Translations under genes and position numbers: made by a program
In this document: one piece after another, positions 11,373 through 24,645 of the stretch
Layout: each line of letters starts with the position of its first letter
Position numbering within the stretch: position 1 is the first letter of the stretch
Notes under the pieces: model-generated
Told to the model about the DNA's origin: nothing
The model's input: only the letters and a program-made list of their open reading frames with translations
Databases searched by the model: none
Assembly: GCA_920105625.2 (NCBI GenBank)
Contig: OV050032.1
Span: forward strand, 98,688,542-98,752,541
DNA: 64,000 nucleotides
From: Clusia tigrina
Taxonomy: Eukaryota > Arthropoda > Insecta > Diptera > Clusiidae
Direction: 5' to 3'

Positions 11373-14300
11373 TACAAGCATTTGAATGTTGCAAACTTTT
11401 TTAAGTGTAGGACGTACCGTATAGAAGTTAGGGGCGTTTGAAGTTTTATCAGTGTTTGATTTGGGACTCTAGGGTAGCATAGCTTTGAGCGATGGCCTAA
11501 ATTGACAAGAGGGTCGAGTACTTTATTGTTACAAAATTTCAAGGTTTTATGACGCTCCAGTAAAAAGTTACAAGCATTTGAATGTTGCAAATTTTTTTAG
11601 GTGTAGGACGTACCGTATAGAAGTTAGGGGCGTTTGAAGTTTTATCAGTGTTTGATTTGGGACTCTAGGGTAGCATAGCTTTGAGCGATGGCTTAAATTG
11701 ACGAGAGGCTCGGGTACTTTATTGTTACAAAATTTCAAGTTTTATGACGCTCCAGTAAAAAGTTACAAGCATTTGAATGTTTCCAACTTTGATAGGTGTA
11801 GGACGTACCGTAAAGAAGTTAGGGGCATTTGAAGTTTTATCAGTGTTTGATTTGAGACTCTAGGGTAGCATAGCTTTGAGCGACGGCTTAAATTGACAAG
11901 AGGCTCGAGTACTTTATTGTTACAAAATTTCAAGGTTTTAGGACGCTCCAGTAAAAAGTTACAAGCATTTGTATGTTGCAAACTTTGATAGGTGTAGGAC
12001 GTACAGCAAAGAAGTTAGGGGCGTTTGAAGTTTTATCAGTGTTTGATTTGGGACTCAATGGTAGCATAGCTTTGAGCGATAGCTTAAATTGACAAGACGC
12101 TCAAGTACTTTATTGTTACAAAATTTCAAGGTTTTATGACGCTCCAGTAAAAAGTTACAAGCATTTGAATGTTGCAAACTTTGATAGGTGTAGGTCGTAC
12201 CGTATAGAAGTTAGGGGCGTTTGAAGTTTTATCAGTGTTTGATTTGGGACTCTAGGGTAGCATAACTTTGAGCGATGGCCTGAATTGACAAGAGGGTCGA
12301 GTACTTTATTGTTACAAAATTTCAAGGTTTTATTACGCTCCAGTAAAAAGTTACAAGCATTTGAATGTTGCCAACTTTGATAGGTGTAGGACGTAACGTA
12401 TAGAAATTAGGGGCGTTTGAAGTTTTATCAGTGTTTGATTTGGGACTCTAATGTAGCATAGCTTTGAGCGATGGCCTAAATTGACAAGAGGCTCGAGTAC
12501 TTTATTGTTACCAAATTTCAATATTTTATGACGCTCCAGTAAAAAGTTACAAGCATTTGTATGCTGCAAACTTTGATAGGAGTAGGACGTACCGTAAAGA
12601 AGTTAGGGGCGTTTGAAGTTTTATCAGTGTTTGATTTGGGACTCAATGGTAGCATAGCTTTGAGCGATAACTTAAATTGACAAGATGCTCGAGTACTTTA
12701 TTGTTACAAAATTTCAAGGTTTTATGACGGTCCAGTAAAAAGTTACAAGCATTTGTATGTTGCAAACTTTGATAGGTGTAGGACGGACCGTAAAGAAGTT
12801 AGGGCCATTTGAAGTTTTATCAGTGTTTGATTTGGGACTCAAGGGTAGCATAGCTTTGAGCGATAGCTTAAATTGACAAGAGGCTCGGGTACTTCATTGT
12901 TACAAAATTTCAAGGTTTTATGACGCTCCAGTAAAAAGTTACAAGCATTTGTATGTTGCAAACTTTGATAGGTGTAGGACGTACCGTATAGAAGTTAGGG
13001 CCATTTGATGTTTTATCAGTGTTTGATTTGGGACTCAAGGGTAGCATGCCTTTGACCGATAGCTTAAATTGACAAGAGGCTCGAGTATTTTATTGTTAAA
13101 AAATTTCAAGGTTTTATGACGCTCCAGTAAAAAGTTACAAGCATTTGTATGTTGCAAACTTTGATAGGTGTAGGACGTACCGTAAAGAAGTTAGGGGCGT
13201 TTGAAGTTTTATCAGTATTTGATTTAGGACCCTAGGGTAGCATAGCTTTGAGCGATAGCTTAAATTGACAAGAGGCTCGAGTACTTTATTGTTACAAAAT
13301 TTCAAGGTTTTATGACGCTCCAGTAAAAAGTTACAAGCATTTGTATGTTGCAAACTTTGATAGGTGTAGGACGTACCGTATTGAAGTTAGGGCCATTTGA
13401 TGTTTTATCAGTGTTTGATTTGGGACTCAAGGGTAGCATAGCTTTGACCGATAGCTTAAATTGACAAGAGGCTCGAGTATTTTATTGTTACAAAATTTCA
13501 AGGTTTTATGACGCTCCAGTAAAAAGTTACAAGCATTTGTATGTTGCAAACTTTGATAGGTGTAGGACGTACCGTAAAGAAGTTAGGGGCGTTTGAAGTT
13601 TTATCAGTGTTTGATTTGGGACTCTAGGGTAGCATAGCTTTGAGCGATAACTTAAATTGACAAGAGGGTCGAGTACTTTATTGTTACGAAATTTCAAGGT
13701 TTTATGACGCTCCAGTAAAAAGTAACAAGCATTTGAATGTTGCCAACTTTGATAGGTGTAGGATGTACCGTATAGAAGTTAGGGGCGTTTGAAGTTTTAT
13801 CAGTGTTTGATTTGGGACTCAAGGGTAGCATAGCTTTGAGCGATGGCTTAAATTGACAAGAGGCTCGAGTACTTTATTGTTACAAAATTTCAAGGTTTTA
13901 TGACGCTCCAGTAAAAAGTTACAAGCATTTGAATGTTGCAAACTTTTTTAGGTGTAGGACGTACCGTATAGAAGTTAGGGGCGTTTGAAGTTTTATCAGT
14001 GTTTGATTTGGGACTCTAGGGTAGCATAGCTTTGAGCGATGGCCTAAATTGACAAGAGGGTCGAGTACTTTATTGTTACAAAATTTCAAGGTTTTATGAC
14101 GCTCCAGTAAAAAGTTACAAGCATATGAATGTTGCAAACTTTTTTAGGTGTAGGACGTACCGTATAGAAGTTAGGGGCGTTTGAAGTTTTATCAGTGTTT
14201 GATTTGGGACTCTAGGGTAGCATAGCTTTGAGCGATGGCTTAAATTGACAAGAGGCTCGGGTACTTTATTGTTACAAAATTTCAAGTTTTATGACGCTCC

Positions 14301-15486
14301 AGTAAAAAGTTACAAGCATTTGAATGTTGCCAACTTTGATAGGTGTAGGACGTACCGTAAAGAAGTTAGGGGCATTTGAAGTTTTATCAGTGTTTGATTT
14401 GAGACACTAGGGTAGCATAGCTTTGAGCGAAGGCTTAAATTAACAAGAGGCTCGAGTACTTTATTGTTACAAAATTTCAAGGTTTTAGGACGCTCCAGTA
14501 AAAAGTTACAAGCATTTGTATGTTGCAAACTTTGATAGGTGTAGGACGTACCGCAAAGAAGTTAGGGGCGTTTGAAGTTTTATCAGTGTTTGATTTGGGA
14601 CTCAATGGTAGCATAGCTTTGAGCGATAGCTTAAATTGACAAGACGCTCAAGTACTTTATTGTTACAAAATTTCAAGGTTTTATGACGCTCCAGTAAAAA
14701 GTTACAAGCATTTGAATGTTGCAAACTTTGATAGGTGTAGGACGTACCGTATAGAAGTTAGGGGCGTTTGAAGTTTTATCAGTGTTTGATTTGGGACTCT
14801 AGGGTAGCATAGCTTTGAGCGATGGCCTAAATTGACAAGAGGGTCGAGTACTTTATTGTTACAAAATTTCAAGGTTTTAGGACGCTCCAGTAAAAAGTTA
14901 CAAGCATTTGTATGTTGCAAACTTTGATAGGTGTAGGACGTACCGTATAGAAGTTAGGGGCGTTTGAAGTTTTATCAGTGTTTGATTTGGGACTCTAGGG
15001 TAGCATAACTTTGAGCGATAACTTAAATTGACAAGAGGGTCGAGTACTTTATTGTTACAAAATTTCAAGGTTTTATGACGCTCCAGTAAAAAGTTACAAG
15101 CATTTGTATGTTGCCAACTTTGATAGGTGTAGGACGTACCGTATAGAAGTTAGGGGCGTTTGAAGTTTTGTCAGTGTTTGATTTGGGACTCAAGGGTAGC
15201 ATAGCTTTGAGCGATGGCTTAAATTGACAAGAGGCTCGAGTACTTTATTGTTACAAAATTTCAAGGTTTTATGACGCTCCAGTAAAAAGTTACAAGCATT
15301 TGAAAGTTGCAAACTTTTTTAGGTGTAGGACGTACCGTACAGAAGTTAGGGGCGTTTGAAGTTTTATCAGTGTTTGATTTGGGACTCTAGGGTAGCATAG
15401 CTTTGAGCGATGGCCTAAATTGAGAAGAGGCTCGAGTACTTTATTGTTACAAAATTTCAAGGTTTTATGACGCTCCAGTAAAAAGT
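11373..15486. repeat. 21-monomer higher-order repeat, copy 2 (4114 bp)
   Basis: This is the best preserved of the long units: its monomers match copy 1 one for one, often without a change over whole monomers (9021-9239 against 13135-13353, and 11372-11590 against 15486-15704 into the next copy). Scattered single differences, such as CTCTAGGG to CTCAAGGG near 12838, show it is not a trivial duplicate of the text. Confidence 0.92.
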
Positions 15487-16115
15487 TACAAGCATTTGAA
15501 TGTTGCAAACTTTTTTAAGTGTAGGACGTACCGTATAGAAGTTAGGGGCGTTTGAAGTTTTATCAGTGTTTGATTTGGGACTCTAGGGTAGCATAGCTTT
15601 GAGCGATGGCCTAAATTGACAAGAGGGTCGAGTACTTTATTGTTACAAAATTTCAAGGTTTTATGACGCTCCAGTAAAAAGTTACAAGCATTTGAATGTT
15701 GCAAACTTTTTTAGGTGTAGGACGTACCGTATAGAAGTTAGGGGCGTTTGAAGTTTTATCAGTGTTTGATTTGGGACTCTAGGGTAGCATAGCTTTGAGC
15801 GATGGCTTAAATTGACGAGAGGCTCGGGTACTTTATTGTTACAAAATTTCAAGTTTTATGACGCTCCAGTAAAAAGTTACAAGCATTTGAATGTTTCCAA
15901 CTTTGATAGGTGTAGGACGTACCGTAAAGAAGTTAGGGGCATTTGAAGTTTTATCAGTGTTTGATTTGAGACTCTAGGGTAGCATAGCTTTGAGCGACGG
16001 CTTAAATTGACAAGAGGCTCGAGTACTTTATTGTTACAAAATTTCAAGGTTTTAGGACGCTCCCGTAAAAAGTTACAAGCATTTGTATGTTGCAAACTTT
16101 GATAGGTGTAGGACG
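15487..16115. repeat. 21-monomer higher-order repeat, partial copy 3
   Basis: Three monomers continue the 4114-bp pattern (matching 11373-12001) and then stop. At the position where the first two copies read GTACAGCAAAG, this one reads GTACCGTATAGAAATTAGG and enters another monomer series. A private change, CTCCCGTAAAAAG for CTCCAGTAAAAAG, lies at 16063. Confidence 0.85.
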
Positions 16116-17374
16116 TACCGTATAGAAATTAGGGGCGTTTGAAGTTTTATCAGTGTTTGATTTGGGACTCTGGGGTAGCATAGTTTTGAGCGATAACTTA
16201 AATTGACAAGATGCTCGAGTTCTTTATTGTTACAAAATTTCAATGTTTTATGACGCTCCAGTAAAAAGTTACAAGCATTTGTATGTTGCAAACTTTGATA
16301 GGTGTAGGACGTACCGTATAGAAGTTAGGGGCGTTTGAAGTTTTATCAGTGTTTGATTTGGGACTCTAGGGTAGCATTGCTTTGAGCGATAACTTAAATT
16401 GACAAGAGGGTCGAGTACTTTATTGTTACAAAATTTCAAGGTTTTATGACGGTCCAGTAAAAAGTTACAAGCATTTGAATGTTGCAAACTTTGATAGGTG
16501 TAGGACGTACCGTATAGAAGTTATGGGCGTTTGAAGTTTTATCAGTGTTTGATTTGGGACTCAATGGTAGCATAGATTTGAGCGATAGCTTAAATTGACA
16601 AGAGGCTCAAGTACTTTATTGTTACAAAATTTCAAGGTTTTATGACGCTCCAGTAAAATGTTACAAGCATTTGAATGTTGCAAACTTTGATAGGTGTAGG
16701 ACGTACCGTATAGAAGTTAGGGGCGTTTGAAGTTTTATCAGTGTTTGATTTGGGACTCTAGGGTAGCATAGCTTTGAGCGATGGCCTAAATTGACAAGAG
16801 GGTCGAGTACTTTACTGTTACAAAATTTCAAGCTTTTAGGACGCTCCAGTAAAACGTTACAAGCATTTGTATGTTGCAAACTTTGATAGGTGTAGGACGT
16901 ACCGTATAGAAGTTAGGGGCGTTTGAAGTTTTATCAGTGTTTGATTTGGGACTCTAGGGTAGCATTGCTTTGAGCGATAACTTAAATTGACAAGAGGGTC
17001 GAGTACTTTATTGTTACAAAATTTCAAGGTTTTATGACGGTCCAGTAAAAAGTTACAAGCATTTGAATGTTGCAAACTTTTTTAGGTGTAGGACGTACCG
17101 TATAGAAGTTAGGGGCGTTTGAAGTTTTATCAGTGTTCGATTTGGGACTCTAGGGTAGCATAGCTTTGAGCGATGGCCTAAATTGACAAGAGGGTCGAGT
17201 ACTTTATTGTTTCAAAATTTCAAGGTTTTAGTACCTCCAGTAAAAAGTTACAAGCATTTGTATGTTGCAAACTTTGATAGGTGTAGGACGTACCGTATTG
17301 AAGTTAGGGGCGTTTGAAGTTTTATCAGTGTTTGTTTTGGGACTCTAGGGTAGCATAGCTTTGAGCGATAACTT
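16116..17374. repeat. Satellite segment with a 3-monomer (588-bp) repeat
   Basis: The monomer at about 16269-16487 is repeated essentially unchanged at 16857-17075, 588 bp or three monomers away. The markers are GGTAGCATTGCTTTGAG and GACGGTCCAG. The same series (CTCTGGGGTAGCATAG, AGTTCTTTATTG, AAACGTTAC) reappears at 24.5-25.3, 50.7-52.1 and 58.4-59.2 kb, so this is a recurring module. Near 17230 a unit reads TTTTAGTACCTCCAG with one base missing. No gene is seen. Confidence 0.78.
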
Positions 17375-18941
17375 AAATTGACAAGAGGGTCGAGTACTTT
17401 ATTGTTACAAAATTTCAAGGTTTTATGACGCTCCAGTAAAAAGTTACAAGCATTTGAAAGTTGCCAACTTTAATAGGTGAAGGACGTACTGTATAGAAGT
17501 TAGGGGCGTTTGAAGTTTTATCAGTGTTTGATTTGGGACTCAAGGGTAGCATAGCTTTGAGCGATGGCTTAAATTGACAAGAGGCTCGAGTACTTTATTG
17601 TTACAAAATTTCAAGGTTTTATGACGCTCCAGTAAAAAGTTACAAGCATTTGAATGTTGCAAACTTTTTTAGGTGTAGGACGTACCGTATAGAAGTTATT
17701 GGCGTTTGAAGTTTTATTAGTGTTTGATTTGGGACTCTAGGGTAGCATAGCATTGAGCGATGGCCTAAATTGACAAGAGGGTCGAGTACTTTATTGTTCC
17801 AAAATTTCAAGGTTTTATGACGCTCCAGTGAAAAGTTACAAGCATTTGAATGTTGCCAACTTTGATAGGTGTAGGACGTACCGTATATTAGTTAGGGGCG
17901 TTTGAAGTTTTATCAGTGTTTGATTTGGAACTCTAGGGTAGCATAGCTTTGAGCGATAGCTTAAATTGACAAGAGGCTCGAGTACTTTATTGTTACAAAA
18001 TTTCAAGGTTTTATGACGCTCCAGTAAAAAGTTACAAGCATTTGTATGTTGCAAACTTTGATAGGTGTAGGACATACCGTATAGAAGTTAGGGCCATTTG
18101 AAGTTTTATCAGTGTTTGATTTGGGACTCAAGGGTATAATAGCTTTGAGCGATAACTTAAATTGACAAGAGGCTCGAGTACTTTATTGTTACAAAATTTC
18201 GAATTTTTATGACGCTCCAGTAAAAAGATACAAGAATTTGTATGTTGCAAACTTTGATAGGTGTAGGACGTACCGTATAGAAGGTAGGGCCATTTGAAGT
18301 TTTATTAGTGTTTGATTTGGGACTCTAGTGTAGCATAGCTTTGAGCGATAGCTTAAATTGACAAAAGGCTCGAGTACTTTATTGTTACAAAATTTCAAGG
18401 TTTTAGGACGCTCCAGTAAAAAGTTACAAGCATTTGAATGTTGCAAACTTTGATAGGTGTAGGACGTACCGTAAAGAAGTTAGCGCCATTTGAAGTTTTA
18501 TCAGTGTTTGATTTGGGACTCAAGGGTAGCATAGCTTTGAGCGATAGCTTAAATTGACAAGAGGCTCGAGTACTTTATTGTTACAAAATTTCATGGTTTT
18601 ACGACGCTCCAGTAAAAAGTTACAAGCATTTGTATGTTGGAAACTTTGATAGGTGTAGGACGTACCGTAAAGAAGTTAGGGGCGTTTGAAGTTTTATCAG
18701 TGTTTGATTTGGGACTCAAGGGTAGCATAGCTTTGGGCGATGGCCTAAATTGACAAGAGGCTCGAGTACTTTATTGTTACAAAATTTCAAGGTTTTATGA
18801 CGCTCCAGTAAAAAGTTACAAGCGTTTGTATGTTGCAAACTTTGATAGGTGTAGGACGTACCGTTAAGAAGTTAGGGCGTTTGAAGTTTTATCAGTGTTT
18901 GATTTGGGACTCAAGGGTAGCATAGCTTTGAGCGAAGGCTT
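17375..18941. repeat. 8-monomer higher-order repeat, copy 1 (1567 bp)
   Basis: This pairs with 18942-20508 at an offset of 1567 bp (8 x 196 minus 1). Shared marks are TTTAATAGGTGAAGGACG, GCATAGCATTGAGCG, CTCCAGTGAAAAG, GTATATTAGTTAGG, GACATACCG, GGGTATAATAG, TTTCGAATTTTTATG, AAAGATACAAGAATTTG and GTTAGCGCC (18479 and 20046). The one-base deficit is the missing G in GTTAGGGCG near 18868. The left homology edge lies between GCGATAACTT here and GCGAAGGCTT in copy 2. Confidence 0.9.
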
Positions 18942-20508
18942 AAATTGACAAGAGGGTCGAGTACTTTATTGTTACAAAATTTCAAGGTTTTATGACGCTC
19001 CAGTAAAAAGTTACAAGCATTTGAAAGTTGCCAACTTTAATAGGTGAAGGACGTACTGTATAGAAGTTAGGGGCTTTTGAAGTTTTATCAGTGTTTGATT
19101 TGGGACTCAAGGGTAGCATAGCTTTGAGCGATGGCTTAAATTGACAAGAGGCTCGAGTACTTTATTGTTACAAAATTTCAAGGTTTTATGACGCTCCAGT
19201 AAAAAGTTACAAGCATTTGAATGTTGCAAACTTTTTTAGGTGTAGGACGTACCGTATAGAAGTTATTGGCGTTTGAAGTTTTATTAGTGTTTGATTTGGG
19301 ACTCTAGGGTAGCATAGCATTGAGCGATGGCCTAAATTGACAAGAGGGTCGAGTACTTTATTGTTCCAAAATTTCAAGGTTTTATGACGCTCCAGTGAAA
19401 AGTTACAAGCATTTGAATGTTGCCAACTTTGATAGGTGTAGGACGTACCGTATATTAGTTAGGGGCGTTTGAAGTTTTATCAGTGTTTGATTTGGAACTC
19501 TAGGGTAGCATAGCTTTGAGCGATAACTTAAATTGACAAGAGGCTCGAGTACTTTATTGTTACAAAATTTCAAGGTTTTATGACGCTCCAGTAAAAAGTT
19601 ACAAGCATTTGTATGTTGCAAACTTTGATAGGTGTAGGACATACCGTATAGAAGTTAGGGCCATTTGAAGTTTTATCAGTGTTTGATTTGGGACTCACGG
19701 GTATAATAGCTTTGAGCGATAACTTAAATTGACAAGAGGCTCGAGTACTTTATTGTTACAAAATTTCGAATTTTTATGACGCTCCAGTAAAAAGATACAA
19801 GAATTTGTATGTTGCAAACTTTGATAGGTGTAGGACGTACCGTATAGAAGGTAGGGCCATTTGAAGTTTTATTAGTGTTTGATTTGGGACTCTAGTGTAG
19901 CATAGCTTTGAGCGATAGCTTAAATTGACAAAAGGCTCGAGTACTTTATTGTTACAAAATTTCAAGGTTTTAGGACGCTCCAGTAAAAAGTTACAAGCAT
20001 TTGAATGTTGCAAACTTTGATAGGTGTAGGACGTACCGTAAAGAAGTTAGCGCCATTTGAAGTTTTATCAGTGTTTGATTTGGGACTCTAGGGGAGCATA
20101 GCTTTGAGCGATAGCTTAAATTGACAAGAGGCTCGAGTACTTTATTGTTACAAAATTTCATGGTTTTACGACGCTCCAGTAAAAAGTTACAAGCATTTGT
20201 ATGTTGCAAACTTTGATAGGTGTAGGACGTACCGTAAAGAAGTTAGGGGCGTTTGAAGTTTTATCAGTGTTTGATTTGGGACTCAAGGGTAGCATAGCTT
20301 TGGGCGATGGCCTAAATTGACAAGAGGCTCGAGTACTTTATTGTTACAAAATTTCAAGGTTTTATGACGCTCCAGTAAAAAGTTACAAGCGTTTGTATGT
20401 TGCAAACTTTGATAGGTGTAGGACGTACCGTTAAGAAGTTAGGGCGTTTGAAGTTTTATCAGTGTTTGATTTGGGACTCAAGGGTAGCATAGCTTTGAGC
20501 GAAGGCTT
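18942..20508. repeat. 8-monomer higher-order repeat, copy 2 (1567 bp)
   Basis: This is a near-identical partner of 17375-18941, with a few private changes (GGGGCTTTTG at about 19070, CTCACGGG at 19695, CTAGGGGAGC near 20090). Its last three monomers are also the first members of the 5-monomer series that follows, so the two higher-order units overlap rather than abut. Diverged relatives of the same octamer occur at 26.1-27.1, 52.2-53.5, 56.3-57.6, 59.2-60.1 and 62.1-62.8 kb. Confidence 0.9.
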
Positions 20509-22890
20509 AAATTGACAAGAGGCTCGAGTACTTTATTGTTACAAAATTTCAAGGTTGTATGACGCTCCAGTAAAAAGTTACAAGCATTTGTATGTTGCAA
20601 ACTTTTATAGGTGTAGGACGTACCGTATAGAAGTTAGGGCCATTTGAAGTTTTATCAGTGTTTGATTTGGGACTCTAGGGTAGCATAGATTTGAGCGATA
20701 GCTTAAATTGACAAGAGGCTCGAGTACTTTATTGTTACAAAATTTCAAGGTTTTATGACGGTCCAGTAAAAAGTTACAAGCATTTGTATGTTGCAAACTT
20801 TGATTGGTGTAGGACGTACCGAATAAAAGTTAGGGCCATTTGAAGTTTTATCAGTGTTTGATTTGGGAATCTAGGGTAGCATAGCTTTGAGCGATAGCTT
20901 AAATTGACAAGAGGCTCGAGTACTTTATTGTTACAAAATTTCAAGGTTTTAGGACGCTCCAGTAAAAAGTTACAAGCATTTGAATGTTGCAAACTTTGAT
21001 AGGTGTAGGACGTACCGTAAAGAAGTTAGCGCCATTTGAAGTTTTATCAGTGTTTGATTTGGGACTCAAGGGTAGCATAGCTTTGAGCGATAGCTTAAAT
21101 TGACAAGAGGCTCGAGTACTTTATTGTTACAAAATTTCATGGTTTTACGACGCTCCAGTAAAAAGTTACAAGCATTTGTATGTTGGAAACTTTGATAGAT
21201 GTAGGACGTACCGTAAAGAAGTTAGGGGCGTTTGAAGTTTTATCAGTGTTTGATTTGGGACTCAAGGGTAGCATAGCTTTGGGCGATGGCCTAAATTGAC
21301 AAGAGGCTCGAGTACTTTATTGTTACAAAATTTCAAGGTTTTATGACGCTCCAGTAAAAAGTTACAAGCGTTTGTATGTTGCAAACTTTGATAGGTGTAG
21401 GACGTAACGTTAAGAAGTTAGGGCGTTTGAAGTTTTATCAGTGTTTGATTTGGGACTCAAGGGTAGCATAGCTTTGAGCGAAGGCTTAAATTGACAAGAG
21501 GCTCGAGTACTTTATTGTTACAAAATTTCAAGGTTGTATGACGCTCCAGTAAAAAGTTACAAGCATTTGTATGTTGCAAACTTTTATAGGTGTAGGACGT
21601 ACCGTATAGAAGTTAGGGCCATTTGAAGTTTTATCAGTGTTTGATTTGGGACTCTAGGGTAGCATAGATTTGAGCGATAGCTTAAATTGACAAGAGGCTC
21701 GAGTACTTTATTGTTACAAAATTTCAAGGTTTTATGACGGTCCAGTAAAAAGTTACAAGCATTTGTATGTTGCAAACTTTGATTGGTGTAGGACGTACCG
21801 AATAAAAGTTAGGGCCATTTGAAGTTTTATCAGTGTTTGATTTGGGAATCTAGGGTAGCATAGCTTTGAGCGATAGCTTAAATTGACAAGAGGCTCGAGT
21901 ACTTTATTGTTACAAAATTTCAAGGTTTTAGGACGCTCCAGTAAAAAGTTACAAGCATTTGAATGTTGCAAACTTTGATAGGTGTAGGACGTACCGTAAA
22001 GAAGTTAGCGCCATTTGAAGTTTTATCAGTGTTTGATTTGGGACTCAAGGGTAGCATAGCTTTGAGCGATAGCTTAAATTGACAAGAGGCTCGAGTACTT
22101 TATTGTTACAAAATTTCATGGTTTTACGACGCTCCAGTAAAAAGTTACAAGCATTTGTATGTTGGAAACTTTGATAGATGTAGGACGTACCGTAAAGAAG
22201 TTAGGGGCGTTTGAAGTTTTATCAGTGTTTGATTTGGGACTCAAGGGTAGCATAGCTTTGGGCGATGGCCTAAATTGACAAGAGGCTCGAGTACTTTGTT
22301 GTTACAAAATTTCAAGGTTTTATGACGCTCCAGTAAAAAGTTACAAGCGTTTGTATGTTGCAAACTTTGATAGGTGTAGGACGTACCGTTAAGAAGTTAG
22401 GGCGTTTGAAGTTTTATCAGTGTTTGATTTGGGACTCAAGGGTAGCATAGCTTTGAGCGAAGGCTTAAATTGACAAGAGGCTCGAGTACTTTATTGTTAC
22501 AAAATTTCAAGGTTTTATGACGCTCCAGTAAAAAGTTACAAGCATTTGTATGTTGCAAACTTTTATAGGTGTAGGACGTACCGTATAGAAGTTAGGGCCA
22601 TTTGAAGTTTTATCAGTGTTTGATTTGGGACTCTAGGGTAGCATAGATTTGAGCGATAGCTTAAATTGACAAGAGGCTCGAGTACTTTATTGTTACAAAA
22701 TTTCAAGGTTTTATGACGGTCCAGTAAAAAGTTACAAGCATTTGTATGTTGCAAACTTTGATTGGTGTAGGACGTACCGAATAAAAGTTAGGGCCATTTG
22801 AAGTTTTATCAGTGTTTGATTTGGGAATCTAGGGTAGCATAGCTTTGAGCGATAGCTTAAATTGACAAGAGGCTCGAGTACTTTATTGTT
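19935..22890. repeat. 5-monomer higher-order repeat, three tandem copies (979 bp)
   Basis: The marker GTTAGCGCC falls at 20046, 21025 and 22004, exactly 979 bp apart (5 x 196 minus 1). Other marks recur with it: TTTCATGGTTTTACGACG, AGCGTTTGTATG, CGTTAAGAAGTTAGGGCG, AAGGTTGTATGACG (copies 1 and 2 only), ATAGATTTGAG, GACGGTCCAG, GATTGGTGTAGG and TTGGGAATCTAGG. Copies 2 and 3 are almost identical (TTGGAAACTTTGATAGATG in both), while copy 1 differs at several sites. The homology ends near 22890, where copy 3 reads TTTTATGACG instead of TTTTAGGACG. No gene is seen. Confidence 0.92.
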
Positions 22891-23379
22891 ACAAAATTTC
22901 AAGGTTTTATGACGCTCCAGTAAAAAATTACAAGCATTTGTATGTTGCAAACTTTGATAGGTGTAGGACGTACCGTATAGAAGTTAGGGCCATTTGAAGT
23001 TTTATCAGTGTTTCATTTGGGACTCTAGGGTAGCATAGCTTTGATCGATGGCTTAAATTGACAAGAGGCTCGAGTACTTCATTGTTACAAAATTTCAAGG
23101 TTTTATGACGCTCCAGTAAAAAGTTACAAGCATTTGTATGTTGCAAACTTTGATAGGTGTAGGACGTACCGTAAAGAAGTTAGGGGCGTTTGAAGTTTTA
23201 TCAGTGTTTGATTTGGGACTCTAGGGTAGCATAGTTTTGATCGATGGCTTAAATTGACAAGAGGCTCCAGTACTTTATTGTTACCAAATTTCAAGGTTTT
23301 ATGACGCTCCAGTAAAAAGTTACAAGCATTTGTATGTTGCAAACTTTGATTGGTGTAGGACGTACCGAATAAAAGTTAT
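22891..23379. repeat. GATCGATGG monomer module, first occurrence
   Basis: These monomers carry the uncommon TTTGATCGATGG, AAAAAATTACAAG, GGCTCCAGTAC and TTACCAAATTTC variants. The same series is found at 34.9-35.5 kb (offset 12223) and 60.4-60.8 kb (offset 37474), and in shortened form at 63.1-63.4 kb. It is therefore a block that has been copied to distant parts of the array. No gene is seen. Confidence 0.8.
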
Positions 23380-24645
23380 GGCCATTTGAAGTTTTATCAG
23401 TGTTTGATTTGGGACTCAAGGGTAGCATAGCTTTGAGCGATGGTTTAAATTGACAAGAGGCTCGAATACTTCATTGTTACAAAATTGCAAGGTTTTATGA
23501 CGCTCCAGTAAAAAGATACAAGCATTTGTATGTTGCAAACTTTGATAGGTGTAGGACATACCGCATAGAAGTTAGGGCCATTTGAAGTTTTATCAGTGTT
23601 TGATTTGGGACTCTAGGGTAGCATAGCTTTGAGCGATAGCTTAAATTGACAAGAGGCTCGCGTACTTTATTGTTACAAAATTTCAAGGTTTTATGACGCT
23701 CCAGTAAAAAGTTACAAGCATTTGTATGTTGCAAACTTTGATAGGTGTAGGACGTACCGTATAGAAGTTATTGCCATTTGAAGTTTTATCAGTGTTTGAT
23801 TTGGGACTCTAGGGTAGCATAGCTTTGAGCGATAACTTAAATTGACAAGAGGGTCGAGTACTTTATTGTTACAAAATTTCAAGGTTTTATGACGGTCCAG
23901 TAAAAAGTTACAAGCATTTGAATGTTGCAAACTTTTTTAGGTGTAGGACGTACCGTATAGAAGTTAGGGGCGTTTGAAGTTTTATCTGTGTTTGATTTGG
24001 GACTCTAGGGTAGCATAGCTTTGAGCGATGGCCTAAATTGACAAGAGGGTCGAGTACTTTATTGTTACAAAATTTCAAGGTTTTATGACGCTCCAGTAAA
24101 AAGTTACAAGCATTTGAATGTTGCAAACTTTTTTAGGTGTAGGACGTACCATATAGAAGTTAGGGGCGTTTGAAGTTTTATCAGTGTTTGATTTGGGACT
24201 CTAGGGTAGCATAGCTTTGAGCGATGGCTTAAATTGACAAGAGGCTCGGGTACTTTATTGTTACAAAACTTCAAGTTTTATGACGCTCCAGTAAAAAGTT
24301 ACAAGCATTTGAATTTTTCCAACTTTGATAGGTGTAGGACGTACCGTAAAGAAGTTAGGGGCATTTGAAGTTTTATCAGTGTTTGATTTGAGACTCTAGG
24401 GTAGCATAGCTTTGAGCGACGGCTTAAATTGACAAGAGGCTCGAGTACTTTATTGTTACAAAATTTCAAGGTTTTAGGACGCTCCAGTAAAAAGTTACAA
24501 GCATTTGTATGTTGCAAACTTTGATAGGTGTAGGACGTACCGTATAGAAATTAGGGGCGTTTGAAGTTTTATCAGTGTTTGATTTGGGACTCTGGGGTAG
24601 CATAGTTTTGAGCGATAACTTAAATTGACAAGATGCTCGAGTACT
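23380..24645. repeat. 19-monomer spaced duplication, copy 1
   Basis: This matches 27102-28367 at an offset of 3722 bp (19 x 196 minus 2). Shared marks include CTCGAATACTTC, AAAATTGCAAGG, GACATACCG, CTCGCGTACTTTATTG, TTATTGCCATTTG, TTTTATCTGTG, GTACCATATAG and GAATTTTTCCAAC. The same module, without the GCAAGG change, is present at 60.9-61.75 kb at an offset of 37474. Only this part of the 3722-bp interval is paired, because the second copy is cut off by the junction at 28367. Confidence 0.88.

Noticed and set aside
18190..18215. CENP-B-box-like site at TTTCGAATTTTTATG
   Set aside because: The known box needs CGGG at its right end after TTCG; that part is absent here and in all variants I checked.
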